In this document: piece by piece, positions 47,782-56,700 of the stretch
Position numbering within the stretch: position 1 is the first letter of the stretch
How the letters are laid out: every line of letters starts with the position of its first letter
Assembly (NCBI RefSeq): GCF_014191055.1
Contig: NZ_JACHWB010000010.1
Location: 41,123-105,122 of the forward strand
DNA: 64,000 nt
Source of the DNA: Microvirga lupini
Lineage (GTDB): Bacteria; Pseudomonadota; Alphaproteobacteria; Rhizobiales; Beijerinckiaceae
Reading direction: 5' to 3'
Position numbers and translations under genes: made by a program
Notes under the pieces: model-generated
Database searches by the model: none
Told to the model about the DNA's origin: nothing
The model's input: the letters and a program-made list of their open reading frames with translations, nothing else

Positions 47782-48419
47782 GGCGCTCTCCCCACCAAAG
47801 GTTCAATGGAGGTCTTCAAGCCTCCGGATTGAAGTTCAGACGATCAGGATGTCCTGCCGTCCGGCGTCAGCGAGGGAAGATGGCATCCCGCTTCGTGCGA
47901 TGGAGACACGAGAAGCGCGATGGGCTCTTCACCCGACGATGCTGCCTTGGATTGGATGGGGATACTCCATCCGCACGCCTGGCAATGATAAACAAGCCTC
48001 TTCGGTGCTGACCTTTGGAGGGCCAACGAGACCAAAAAAGCCCGTTCGTCGTTGCTTTAAGTCGCGTCCCCCGTTGAGAACGGGGTGCGCCGGTTTTCGC
48101 CTCCGGCTGCCGGTTAGGGGTATCGAGAGCTAGAGCGCTCTCGGGCGGCTGTCCGGCCTCTTGTCCGGATGCCCACCAACCGACACACGACCACAGGCAC
48201 GTGCGAAATTGGGCAAGCGGGAGATAAGCATATTCACCGGGGATCACAAGAGTTTTTGAGCCCTCCCCGAGGATTTTTTTAACCCTGCCGAGACCTGTGT
48301 CTTGCCCGCATCACCATTCAGCTTCCATTAAGCGGCCGAGCTACACGGATGGAGGCTCCGGCCCCATATTTCCCGGCTCCAGCGCTTGGCTTCTTCCAAA
48401 ACGAGAACGCTTCATCACC
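47782..48419. other. 638-base region: long structured leader of ornithine decarboxylase and upstream region of OpgG copy 2
   Basis: No convincing gene. On the minus strand it holds several stems: TTCAAT-GGAGG paired with CCTCC-ATTGAA (47802-47833), CCCCGTT/AACGGGG near 48068-48086 and CGAGAGC/GCTCTCG near 48123-48142. Alphaproteobacterial ornithine decarboxylase genes are known to carry a conserved leader RNA (the speF motif, Rfam RF00518); this region is in the right place, but I cannot confirm a match by eye. Confidence 0.5.
47802..47833 (-). promoter_or_regulatory. hairpin just before the ornithine decarboxylase ribosome site
   Basis: On the minus strand TTCAAT, two unpaired bases, GGAGG, an 8-base loop, CCTCC and ATTGAA. 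The stem ends about 20 bases before the ATG at 47781. The loop strand includes a GGAGG that resembles a ribosome site but is locked in the stem. There is no T-tract, so control of translation or RNA processing is more likely than termination. Confidence 0.55.
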
Positions 48420-49985
48420 ATGACGAACCTGTCCCGCCGCACCCTCCTGCAAAGCCTGCTCGCTGCCACGGCGCTGTCCGCATCAAGCAGGGCCTTCGCG
48501 CAGCAGAACGGGGTGCCGCAGCCCACGCCGTTCCGCTACGAGGACGTGGTGCGCCGGGCCCGCGAGCTGTCGACCGCTCCCTTCGAGGCCCCTCCCTCCC
48601 AGCTGCCGGAGCCCCTGAACCGGCTCAGCTTCGACGAGTATCGCGATATTCGCTTCCGGCCGGACAGAGCCCTGCTCGCCTCGGGCAGCGGCCCGTTCCG
48701 GATGCAGCTTTTTCATCTCGGCTTCCTCTACCCGCGTCCGGTGACGGTGAACATCATCCGCGACGGCGTACCGACCCCGGTGCCCTACCAGCGGGAACTG
48801 TTTGACTACGGCCGCAACAAGATCGAGCGGCCGCTCCCAGTCAACCTTGGCTTCGCCGGCTTCCGGCTGCACTACCCGTTGAACGACCCGAAGGTGATGG
48901 ATGAGCTCATCGCCTTCCTGGGTGCGAGCTATTTCCGGTTCCTGGGGGCCGGCCAGAAATACGGGATCTCGGCCCGGGGGCTTGCCATCAACGTGGAAGG
49001 CGGCGAGGCGGAGGAGTTTCCGCATTTCCGCGAGTTCTGGGTGGAGATGCCGAAGCCGAACGACGATCGCGCGGTGATTTTCGCCCTCCTCGACAGTCCG
49101 TCGGTGGCCGGCGCCTACCGGTTCGATGTCTATCCGTCGAAGGAGACGAACATCGACGTCACGGCCACGCTGTTCCCGCGACAGACCTTGAACAATGTGG
49201 GACTGGCCCCCCTCACCTCCATGTATTTCGAGGGCGAGAACGACCGGAAGCCCACCGACGATTTCCGGATGGAGCTGCACGATTCCGACGGCCTGCTCAT
49301 GCAGTCGGGCGCCGGTGAGTGGATCTGGCGCCCCATCCGCAACCCCGCCAAGAAGGCGATCTCGTCCTTCAGCGACAACAATCCGCGCGGTTTCGGCCTG
49401 ATGCAGCGCGACCGCGTATTCGAGCACTACCAGGACTTGGAGGCCCATTACCATCTGCGCCCCGGCTATTGGGTCGAGCCCGTCGGCCAGTGGGGTGAAG
49501 GCTGGGTCGAGCTGGTCGAGATCCCGACAGGGGACGAGACACACGACAACATCGTCGCCTATTGGCAGCCGAACCGGCCTTACGAGCCGGGCCAGGAGGT
49601 CGTCATCTCCTATCGCCTGCGGGCCGCAGCGGCGATCGGCGCCATGCATCCCGGCGGAAAGGCGGTAAACACCTTCCAGACGCCCCCGCGCGCCAGCGGT
49701 TCGAACGCGCCCAGCGATCCCCGGCATCGCCGCTTCATCGTCGACTTCGCCGGAGGCGACCTGTCCTATTACTTCAGCGCGCCGGAGCAGGTGCAGCTGG
49801 TCCCCTCAACCTCCACAGGCCAGATCACCAACACCTTCCTCATGCCGAACCCCCACATCGACGGGTTCCGCGCCGCCATCGACATTCGGCTGGAGCCGGG
49901 CCAGTCCACGGACCTGCGCGCCTTCCTGCGCGCCGGCAACCGGGCCCTGACGGAAACCTGGACTTATCCCTGGTTCGTGGAATGA
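48420..49985 (+). CDS. periplasmic glucan biosynthesis protein OpgG/OpgD family, copy 2
   Basis: MdoG-domain protein of 521 residues with a Tat-like signal peptide (LSRRTLLQSLLAATALSAS, cleavage near AFAQQ). It shares with copy 1 the blocks PFRYEDVVRRARELS, LGASYFRFLGAGQKYGISARG, LAPLTSMYFEGEN, LHDSDGLLMQSGAGEWIWRP and NPRGFGLMQRDRVFEHYQD, but is clearly divergent from it. The ATG at 48420 fits the signal peptide; the longer frame to 48297 does not. No opgH is nearby. The MdoG call is firm; whether it acts as OpgG or OpgD is open. Confidence 0.92.
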   Translation: MTNLSRRTLLQSLLAATALSASSRAFAQQNGVPQPTPFRYEDVVRRARELSTAPFEAPPSQLPEPLNRLSFDEYRDIRFRPDRALLASGSGPFRMQLFHLGFLYPRPVTVNIIRDGVPTPVPYQRELFDYGRNKIERPLPVNLGFAGFRLHYPLNDPKVMDELIAFLGASYFRFLGAGQKYGISARGLAINVEGGEAEEFPHFREFWVEMPKPNDDRAVIFALLDSPSVAGAYRFDVYPSKETNIDVTATLFPRQTLNNVGLAPLTSMYFEGENDRKPTDDFRMELHDSDGLLMQSGAGEWIWRPIRNPAKKAISSFSDNNPRGFGLMQRDRVFEHYQDLEAHYHLRPGYWVEPVGQWGEGWVELVEIPTGDETHDNIVAYWQPNRPYEPGQEVVISYRLRAAAAIGAMHPGGKAVNTFQTPPRASGSNAPSDPRHRRFIVDFAGGDLSYYFSAPEQVQLVPSTSTGQITNTFLMPNPHIDGFRAAIDIRLEPGQSTDLRAFLRAGNRALTETWTYPWFVE

Positions 49986-50084
49986 TCCGCCTCAGAAACC
50001 CCTCCTGACGCTACGGACCTTGCCAAGCTCCGCCGAACCGCGCAGAAGCGGACAAGGCTGGCAAGGGGCCGGGCGACGGAGTGA

Positions 50085-51104
50085 ATGCGCATGACGCTGA
50101 AGGCTTTGGTGGCAGGGACACTGGCGGCCAGTCTCGCCTGGGGCTCGGGAAGCGCCCTGGCACAGCAGCCGCTGACGGAAGTGACCTTCGGCACCAACTG
50201 GCTCGCGCAGGGCGAGCACGGCGGCTATTACCAAGCGCTGGCCGACGGCACTTACGAGAAACACGGCCTGAAGGTCACCATCGTGCCGGGCGGTCCACGC
50301 GCCAGCAACCGCATGCTCATGACCGTCGGCAAGCTCGACTTCTACATGGGCGGCAGCATGATCCAGGCTTTCTCGGCCGCGGAGAAGGACATCCCGACCA
50401 TCGTGGTGGCGGCCCATTTCCAGAAGGAGCCGCAGGTGCTCTTGAGCCATCCCGGCCAGGGGCTCGACACCTTCGCGGACCTGAAGACATCCAACGACAT
50501 TCTTTTGTCTAAGGATGCGGTCGCTACGTTCTTCCAGTGGATGAAGGCCGAGCACGGCTTCAAGGACGAGCAGGTGAAGCCCTTCGGCTTCAATCCGGCC
50601 CCCTTCATCGCGAACAAGCGGGCTGTGCAGCAGGGCTATGTCACGTCGGAGCCGCTCACCATCGAGAAGGCCGCAGGCTTCAAGCCCAACGTGTTCCTGC
50701 TCGCCGATTACGGCTTCAGCACCTATTCCACCACGGTCGAGACGCGTCGCGAGGTGGTGGAGAAAAATCCCGACCTCGTGCAGCGCTTCGTCGATGCCTC
50801 GACCATCGGCTGGTACAATTATCTCTATGGCGACAACACGAAGGCAAAGGACCTCATCAAGCGCGACAACCCGGAGATGAGCGACGAGCTGCTGACTTAC
50901 TCCCATGCCAAGATGAAGGAGTACGGCATCGTCGATTCCAGCGATGCGCAAACGCTCGGCATCGGCGCCATGTCCGATGCACGCATGAAAGACTTCTTCG
51001 ACAAGATGGTGAAGGCCGGTCTCTTCAAGCCGGATCTCGACTACCGGAAAGCCTATACGCTCCAGTTCGTGAACAAGGGCGTGGGCTTGAATCTCAAGAA
51101 GTAG
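50085..51104 (+). CDS. ABC transporter substrate-binding protein, NMT1/SsuA type
   Basis: A 339-residue periplasmic binding protein with a signal peptide (LVAGTLAASLAWGSGSALAQ). The pattern TNWLAQGEHGGYYQALADG followed by GLKVTIVPGG is typical of the NMT1/THI5-like group that binds nitrate, sulfonates, taurine or thiamine pyrimidine precursors. The ATG at 50085 has ACGGAG upstream. It is the first gene of a three-gene importer operon. The substrate is not identifiable by eye. Confidence 0.9.
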   Translation: MRMTLKALVAGTLAASLAWGSGSALAQQPLTEVTFGTNWLAQGEHGGYYQALADGTYEKHGLKVTIVPGGPRASNRMLMTVGKLDFYMGGSMIQAFSAAEKDIPTIVVAAHFQKEPQVLLSHPGQGLDTFADLKTSNDILLSKDAVATFFQWMKAEHGFKDEQVKPFGFNPAPFIANKRAVQQGYVTSEPLTIEKAAGFKPNVFLLADYGFSTYSTTVETRREVVEKNPDLVQRFVDASTIGWYNYLYGDNTKAKDLIKRDNPEMSDELLTYSHAKMKEYGIVDSSDAQTLGIGAMSDARMKDFFDKMVKAGLFKPDLDYRKAYTLQFVNKGVGLNLKK

Positions 51105-51113
51105 AGGAGTGCG

Positions 51114-51923
51114 GTGCCGGCTGACACGGCGCTGCCGCATCCGATGAACGCGCCCGCATCCAAGCTCGTTTCCCTGCATGGCGTCAGCAAGGTCTTCGCC
51201 AGTGGCGTGACGGCGCTTGCCGGCTTTGATCTCGTCGTTCGTACGGGCGAGTTCGTGTCTCTCCTCGGCCCTTCCGGTTGCGGGAAATCCACGGTGCTGC
51301 GCCTCATCGCCGGACTGGCCCAGCCGACCACGGGACGCGTGACCTGGCCAGGCTCTGCTCATGAGGATCACCGTGGCGAAATCGGCTTCGTGTTTCAGGA
51401 GCCGACGCTCATGCCCTGGGCCAATGTGGCGGACAATGTCTGGCTGCCGCTGCGCTTGCGCGGCCTGTCGCGGCGGGACGCGCAGGAGCGCATCGCCGAG
51501 AGCCTCTCTCTCGTCGGCCTACAGGATTTCGCGAAAGCCTATCCGCGCGAGCTGTCGGGCGGCATGAAGATGCGCGTGTCGATTGCGCGCGCGCTGTCCT
51601 TGAAGCCGCGCCTGCTGCTCATGGACGAACCCTTTGCGGCCCTCGACGAGATCACGCGGTTCAAGTTGAACGACGATCTTCTCAGGCTGCAAAGCGAACT
51701 CGGCTGCACTATCGTGTTCGTGACGCACTCCATCTATGAGAGCGCCTATCTGTCGAGCCGCATCGCCATCATGTCCCCGCGCCCCGGCAGCATCGTCGCG
51801 GAAATCGCCGGAGACATTCCAGGGCCGCGCGCGAAGGAGTTTCGCACCAGCGCCCGCTACGCGGCCCTGTGCGGAGAGATCTCGCAGATCCTCATGGCGC
51901 AGGATGCGGAGGCGCGCGCGTGA
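51114..51923 (+). CDS. ABC transporter ATPase, nitrate/sulfonate/taurine type
   Basis: A 269-residue ATPase. Walker A is GPSGCGKST, the Q-loop FVFQEPTLMPWANV is typical of SsuB/TauB/ThiZ relatives, the signature is LSGGMKMRVSIARAL, Walker B LLLMDEPFAALDE and the H-loop FVTHSIYESAYLSSRI. A GTG at 51114 with GAGGAG four bases before it is the likely start; ATG at 51144 is an alternative. It follows the binding-protein gene by nine bases and overlaps the permease gene by one base. Confidence 0.92.
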   Translation: MPADTALPHPMNAPASKLVSLHGVSKVFASGVTALAGFDLVVRTGEFVSLLGPSGCGKSTVLRLIAGLAQPTTGRVTWPGSAHEDHRGEIGFVFQEPTLMPWANVADNVWLPLRLRGLSRRDAQERIAESLSLVGLQDFAKAYPRELSGGMKMRVSIARALSLKPRLLLMDEPFAALDEITRFKLNDDLLRLQSELGCTIVFVTHSIYESAYLSSRIAIMSPRPGSIVAEIAGDIPGPRAKEFRTSARYAALCGEISQILMAQDAEARA

Positions 51924-52744
51924 TGGCAGCACCCTCCAATCGCTTGAAGCTTGTCCTACCGCTCGCTGTCTTTGCGGCTGCAATCGGATTCTGGGAAGCC
52001 ATCGTGCGCCTGCAGGGCCTTCCACCCTACATCCTGCCGGCCCCGAGTCTCATCGTCACCACCATGGTGGCCGACTGGCCGCTTTTGGAGGCTTCGCTGC
52101 TGACGACTCTGAAGACAACGCTTCTTGGTCTCGCGTTAGCCGTGCTCGGCGGCGTCCTGCTCGCCGTCACCTTGAGCCTGTCGCGGATCGTCGAGTATTC
52201 GCTCTATCCTTTCGCGGTCGTGCTGCAGGTCACGCCGGTCATCGCCATCGCGCCGCTGCTCCTGATCTACATGCCGCAGGATGTGGCGGTTCTCGCCTGC
52301 GCCTGGCTCGTCGCCTTCTTTCCGGTTCTGTCGAACACGATGCTTGGCCTTCAATCGGTCGACCGCAACCTGATGGAGCTGTTCGCTCTTTATGGCGCCC
52401 CTGCATCGCGCAGGCCGCTTGCGCGCTTTCGGTCACGGCTCAAGGCCCTGTGGTATCTGCGCCGTCCGGCGGCCCTTCCGGCCTTCCTGGCGGGCTTGCG
52501 AATCGCCGGCGGGCTCTCGCTCATCGGCGCCGTGGTGGCCGAGATGGCAGCGGGTTCCGCCGGTGCAGGCTCGGGGCTGGCCTATCGCATCATCGAGAGC
52601 CAGTACCGCCTCAACATCCCCCGCCTTTTTGCGGCCCTCGTGCTCCTGGCCCTGACCGGGATCGCCCTTTACCTCCTGTTGGCCGGCATCAGCCATCTGC
52701 TGCTGCGCCGCTGGCACGAAAGCGCTCTCACGCCGGAGCGATGA
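51923..52744 (+). CDS. ABC transporter permease with an enlarged EAA loop
   Basis: A 273-residue inner-membrane permease of the BPD_transp_1 family with about six hydrophobic segments. The EAA loop, expected as GAxxxxxFxxVxLPAALP, is longer here: YGAPASRRPLARFRSRLKAL then WYLRRPAALPAFLAGLRIAGG, about ten residues more than usual. The ATG at 51923 overlaps the ATPase stop (TGATG). The operon imports an unidentified small molecule together with the binding protein and ATPase. Confidence 0.88.
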   Translation: MAAPSNRLKLVLPLAVFAAAIGFWEAIVRLQGLPPYILPAPSLIVTTMVADWPLLEASLLTTLKTTLLGLALAVLGGVLLAVTLSLSRIVEYSLYPFAVVLQVTPVIAIAPLLLIYMPQDVAVLACAWLVAFFPVLSNTMLGLQSVDRNLMELFALYGAPASRRPLARFRSRLKALWYLRRPAALPAFLAGLRIAGGLSLIGAVVAEMAAGSAGAGSGLAYRIIESQYRLNIPRLFAALVLLALTGIALYLLLAGISHLLLRRWHESALTPER

Positions 52745-52848
52745 GGAGAGTTTTTCTCTTAGCCTGTGAATAATGAGCCGGCTTGTCATCGTACCGTCAT
52801 GAGTCGTGCGCATGGTATGCGAGGCAACGCTTTCAGCAGCGAGGGACC

Positions 52849-53376
52849 ATGGATACCGACAACAAGCATCCGGGCATCAAGAGCGTCGGATGGGCTCTGG
52901 TTCAAGCCTCGCGCCTGCATCGAAGCCGCACAGGCGACAAGCTCTCCGAACTCGGCCTCTTCGCCGGCCAGGAGCAGGTGCTCCAGGCGCTGGGCAATTC
53001 CGGCCCCATGACCATGGGCGAGCTGGCGGCCATCCTGCGGGTGCGCCCGCCGACCGCCTCCAAGACCGTCTCGCGCCTGTCCGCCCTCAAGCTGGTGGAG
53101 CGTCACACGGAGCCGGGCGATGCCCGGGTCGTGCGTGTGAAGCTCACCAAGGAAGGCAAGCGCAAGGCCGCCGCTATCGACGCTCTCTGGGAAGAAGTCG
53201 AGGGCGAGCTGCTCCAGGGCTTCGACAACAAGGACCGCAAGCGCCTGCGCAAGCTCCTGCGCCGCGCCGCCAAGAACCTGGCCGGCATCACCGGTGCCGA
53301 CCAGACCGGGTTCGAGACCGACGATGAGGTCGATGGCCTGGAAGCCAGCGAGCCGGAACTCGCCGCAACGGCCTAG
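52849..53376 (+). CDS. MarR family transcriptional regulator
   Basis: A 175-residue winged-helix regulator. LGLFAGQEQVLQALGNSGPMTMGELAAILRV and RPPTASKTVSRLSALKLVERH form the DNA-binding helices, followed by the wing (PGDARVVRVKLTKEGKR). The C terminus is acidic (DEVDGLEASEPELAA), which is unusual for MarR proteins. The ATG at 52849 follows GAGGGACC. It lies 105 bases after the importer operon and could regulate that operon or its own gene. Confidence 0.9.
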   Translation: MDTDNKHPGIKSVGWALVQASRLHRSRTGDKLSELGLFAGQEQVLQALGNSGPMTMGELAAILRVRPPTASKTVSRLSALKLVERHTEPGDARVVRVKLTKEGKRKAAAIDALWEEVEGELLQGFDNKDRKRLRKLLRRAAKNLAGITGADQTGFETDDEVDGLEASEPELAATA

Positions 53377-53466
53377 ACAGGGCACGCCTCACCCCTGCCT
53401 GCTGCGCACGAGGGACGTGCGCTGCGGGTATTCGCGTCGACATCATTCTACCGCTACCATCGATTG

Positions 53467-54390
53467 ATGGCCGATAGCATCTCCACGTCCCAAACCAAGC
53501 CGGTGTTGCAGCGCCAGAACCGCATGATCGGCATCGCGCTCATGTGCACGGCACTGTTCTGCTTCTCCTGTCTCGATGCCACGGCCAAATGGGTGAACCA
53601 ATCGGTCGACCCCATGGTGACGGTCTGGGCCCGCTACATGTCGGCGGCCGTGCTCACCTTCATGGTCATCAACCCGCGAACCCAGCCGGGAGCGCTGAGG
53701 ACCCGCCGCCTCCCCCTTCAGCTCCTGCGCTCCTTTCTGCTCCTCGCTTCCACCTTCTGCAACTTCCTCGCCCTGAAGTACCTGCAGCTGGTCGAGACGC
53801 AGTCGATCATCTTCGCGACGCCCCTGCTGGTGGCGCTGCTGGCGGCGCCCATGCTGGGGGAACGCATCGGCTGGCAGCGCCTGACGGCCATCGCAGTCGG
53901 GTTCGTCGGCATTCTCGTGATCACACGGCCGGGACTCGGCACCATGCATCCCGCGGCCCTGCTGTCGCTGGCCGGCTCGGTGGCCTATGCCTTCTACAAC
54001 ATCGTGACCAAGATGCTCGCATCGAGCGATTCGGTTGCGACCACAACCCTGTATTCGAGCGTCGCCGGCATCGTGTTCCTCACGCCGGTGCTGCCCTGGG
54101 TCTGGTCCACGCCGTCCTCGCCGCTGGTCTGGTTCCTGCTGGCCAGCACAGGTTTCTACGGAGGGTTCGGACACTGGCTGCTCGTTCTCGCCCATGCCCG
54201 GGCCCCGGCGGCGATCCTGGCGCCCTTCATCTACAGCCAGATCATCTGGATGCTCGCCCTGGGCTATATCGTGTTCGGCGACTGGCCCGATTCTTGGACC
54301 TTCGTCGGGGCTGGAATCGTGATCGCATCGGGGCTCTACTTGCTGTCCCGCGAACGCACGAAACGAACCCAGCCGGAGACCTCTTCATGA
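53467..54390 (+). CDS. EamA/DMT family transporter
   Basis: A 307-residue integral membrane protein with about ten segments in two EamA halves (FCFSCLDATAKWVNQSVDPM in the first; AGSVAYAFYNIVTKMLA in the second). The ATG at 53467 is preferred over a TTG three bases earlier. It overlaps the next gene by four bases (ATGA). The exported metabolite is unknown. Confidence 0.9.
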   Translation: MADSISTSQTKPVLQRQNRMIGIALMCTALFCFSCLDATAKWVNQSVDPMVTVWARYMSAAVLTFMVINPRTQPGALRTRRLPLQLLRSFLLLASTFCNFLALKYLQLVETQSIIFATPLLVALLAAPMLGERIGWQRLTAIAVGFVGILVITRPGLGTMHPAALLSLAGSVAYAFYNIVTKMLASSDSVATTTLYSSVAGIVFLTPVLPWVWSTPSSPLVWFLLASTGFYGGFGHWLLVLAHARAPAAILAPFIYSQIIWMLALGYIVFGDWPDSWTFVGAGIVIASGLYLLSRERTKRTQPETSS

Positions 54391-54692
54391 GCGATTCCCC
54401 CGTCGATAGCCTGCCCGGCATCGGTCCCGTCACGCAGGGCTGGCTGAGGGAGGTCGGCATTCGGACTGCCGGCGAGCTTCGCTCCATTGGTGCCGTCGAA
54501 GCCTATCGGCGCCTCAAGTTCATGCTGCCCCGTCAGGTCAGCCTGAACGCTCTCTATGCCCTGGAGGCGGCCTTGCGCGGGTGCCATTGGCTCGACCTGC
54601 CCCAGGATGTGAAGACCGCGCTCCAGCAGCAGGCCAGGACCATCGACGAGGCCCTGCGCCGCGGTGCCGCCGCACGCTGCGCCATCCCCTGA
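54387..54692 (+). CDS. TfoX C-terminal-domain protein
   Basis: A 101-residue protein made of only the TfoX_C domain: SLPGIGPVTQGWLREVGIRTAGELRSIG is the helix-hairpin-helix-like start, followed by AYRRLKFMLPRQVSLNALYALEAAL. The N-terminal TfoX domain is absent. Its ATG lies in the stop of the EamA gene, so it is translationally coupled. TfoX in gammaproteobacteria promotes competence gene expression; the role of the lone C-terminal domain is unknown. Confidence 0.88.
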   Translation: MSDSPVDSLPGIGPVTQGWLREVGIRTAGELRSIGAVEAYRRLKFMLPRQVSLNALYALEAALRGCHWLDLPQDVKTALQQQARTIDEALRRGAAARCAIP

Positions 54693-54716
54693 TCACAGAC
54701 CGCAACAGGAAACGCC

Positions 54717-55688
54717 ATGAGCCGCACCGATATCCTGATGACCGCGCCGATGATGCCGATCGTCGTCGAGACGCTGGAGAAAGCCTGCACGCTGCACCGC
54801 CTGTGGGAGCAGCCGGATCAGGAGGCTTTTTTGAAGGAGGTCGGGCCGCGCATCCGCGGCGTTGCCACCAGCACTCTCTATGGCCGCCTCGAGGCTTCGC
54901 TCCTCGACCGGCTGCCGAACGTGGAGATCATTTCAAGCTTCGGCGTCGGCTACGACAACGTGGATGCGGCGGAAGCAGCCCGGCGCGGCATCGTCGTCAC
55001 CAATACGCCCGGCGTGCTCGACGACGAGGTGGCCGACCTCACCCTCGGCCTGCTGCTGGCGACCCTGCGCAAGATTCCGCAGGCCGACCGCTATCTGCGT
55101 GAAGGACAATGGCTGAAAGCCTCCTTCCCGCTCTCGACCACCTTGCGCGGGCGGAAGGTCGGCATCGTCGGCCTCGGGCGCATCGGCAAGGCCATCGCGC
55201 GACGCCTGGCGGGCTTCGACGTGAGCATCGCCTATCATGGGCGCACGCAGCAGGATGATGTCGCCTACACCTATTACCCAACGGTCACCGGCCTCGCGGA
55301 GGCCTGCGACGTGCTGATCGTCATCACGCCGGGCGGCGCCTCGACGCGCCATCTGATCAATGCGGATGTGCTGAAGGCTCTCGGGCCCAATGGCGTACTC
55401 ATCAACGTGGCGCGCGGTACCGTCGTGGACGAGCAGGCGCTGATCGAAGCCCTCAGATCCGGAACCATTCTCAGCGCAGGCCTCGACGTCTATGAGGATG
55501 AACCCCGCGTGCCGCAGGAGCTGATCGACATGGAGCACGTGGTGCTGCTGCCCCATATCGCATCCGCCTCCGTGCATACCCGCAACGCCATGGGCAAGCT
55601 CGTGGCCGACAACATCGTCTCATGGGTCGAGGGCAAGGGACCGCTGACGCCGGTGCCGGAGACGCCATACAAGGGGCGGCAGCTATAA
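54717..55688 (+). CDS. D-2-hydroxyacid dehydrogenase, glyoxylate/hydroxypyruvate reductase type
   Basis: A 323-residue NAD(P)-dependent reductase of 2-oxo acids. The nucleotide-binding motif is VGIVGLGRIGKAIARRL; catalytic Arg is in NVARGTVVDE, Glu in DVYEDEPRVP and His in LPHIASASVHT. Arg at the second motif position suggests preference for NADPH, but this is inference. It starts 24 bases after the TfoX_C gene, probably in the same operon. Confidence 0.92.
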   Translation: MSRTDILMTAPMMPIVVETLEKACTLHRLWEQPDQEAFLKEVGPRIRGVATSTLYGRLEASLLDRLPNVEIISSFGVGYDNVDAAEAARRGIVVTNTPGVLDDEVADLTLGLLLATLRKIPQADRYLREGQWLKASFPLSTTLRGRKVGIVGLGRIGKAIARRLAGFDVSIAYHGRTQQDDVAYTYYPTVTGLAEACDVLIVITPGGASTRHLINADVLKALGPNGVLINVARGTVVDEQALIEALRSGTILSAGLDVYEDEPRVPQELIDMEHVVLLPHIASASVHTRNAMGKLVADNIVSWVEGKGPLTPVPETPYKGRQL

Positions 55689-55717
55689 CGATTGTTCTTT
55701 CGTGACGTCGCCTATTC

Positions 55718-55797
55718 GTCATCCTCGGACTTGTTCCGGGGATCCACGTCTTCATGCCTCTAAAACGTGCATGGCCGGGACAAGCCCGGCCCTGACG
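55718..55797. repeat. dispersed palindromic repeat, type B, copy 2
   Basis: GTCATCCTCGGACTTGTTCC at the left end, GGCCGGGACAAGCCCGGCC and CTGACG at the right. Same arms as 22500-22588 but with a shorter loop. It is followed eight bases later by a type A element. Confidence 0.85.
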
Positions 55798-55804
55798 AGG
55801 GAGG

Positions 55805-55913
55805 GTGTCATTCCCGGCCGGAGATGGCGCAGCCATCGCAGGGGAAGGGAATCCATGGCGCTGAGCGTGATCGTGGATCCCCTTCCCTCGCTGACGCTCG
55901 CCGGGGATGACAC
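55805..55913. repeat. dispersed inverted repeat, type A, copy 3
   Basis: GTGTCATTCCCGGCCGGAG at one end and CGCCGGGGATGACAC at the other, with GGGGAAGGGAATCCA and GGATCCCCTTCCC inside. Same plan as 39031-39134 and 42893-42996. The pair of elements fills the gap between two convergent genes. Confidence 0.88.
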
Positions 55914-55938
55914 TCGTCTTTGCCCGTGAAGAGCGAAA

Positions 55939-56682
55939 TCAAAGCGCGAACCCGCCATCGACCAGATGAATGTGCCCGGTCGTGTAGCTCGCTTCATCGG
56001 ACGCGAGATACACGGCGAGCGCAGCCACCTCTTCCGCCGTTCCGAGCCGGCCCATGGGCTGGCGGTCGATGAAGGCCTGGCGCACGGTGTCCAGGCTCTG
56101 GCCGGTGCTCTCGGCCTGAGCGGCGATCCGCTCGTCCAGCGACGGCGACTGGATCGTGCCGGGGCAGATGGCATTCGCCCGGACCCCGCGCTTGATGAAA
56201 TCGGCCGCCACGGCCTTGGTGAGGCCGATCACCGCCGCCTTGGTGGTGCCGTAGACATAGCGGTTGGGAATGCCGCGTACGGAGGACGCCCCGGACGCGA
56301 TGTTGACGATCGAGCCGCGGCCCTTCTCCAGCATGCCCGGCAGCACCGCACGAATCGTGCGGTGCATGGACCGCACGTTCAGGTCGAAGGAGAAATCCCA
56401 ATCCCTGTCGGAGCACTCGAGGATGGTGCCGTGATGCACGAAGCCCGCCGCATTGACGAGGATGTCGAAAGATCCCGCCTCGCTGACGAGCTGCTCGACA
56501 CTGGTGCTTGAGAGAACGTCGAGCCTGCGCTTCTGCGCATTCTCAAGCCCCTCCAGCTTCGCCACGTCGAGGTCCGTCGCCCAGACCGTCGCGCCCTCGC
56601 GGAGGAACGCCTCTGCAATGGCGCGTCCGATCCCCTGCCCGGCCGCCGTCACGAGGGCGGTCTTTCCTTGAAGCCTGTTCAT
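55939..56682 (-). CDS. short-chain dehydrogenase/reductase
   Basis: A 247-residue NAD(P)-dependent oxidoreductase. The cofactor motif is VTAAGQGIGRAIAEAF, followed by NAAG, the catalytic Ser region (NIASGASSV) and YVYGTTK (Tyr-x3-Lys). The sequence resembles the 3-hydroxybutyrate dehydrogenase type 2 / 2-keto-3-deoxy-L-fuconate dehydrogenase branch. It lies 18 bases after an IlvD/Edd dehydratase gene, which supports a sugar-acid catabolic role. Confidence 0.9.
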   Translation of the reverse strand: MNRLQGKTALVTAAGQGIGRAIAEAFLREGATVWATDLDVAKLEGLENAQKRRLDVLSSTSVEQLVSEAGSFDILVNAAGFVHHGTILECSDRDWDFSFDLNVRSMHRTIRAVLPGMLEKGRGSIVNIASGASSVRGIPNRYVYGTTKAAVIGLTKAVAADFIKRGVRANAICPGTIQSPSLDERIAAQAESTGQSLDTVRQAFIDRQPMGRLGTAEEVAALAVYLASDEASYTTGHIHLVDGGFAL

Positions 56683-56700
56683 GACTGCCCTCGCTGCTCG

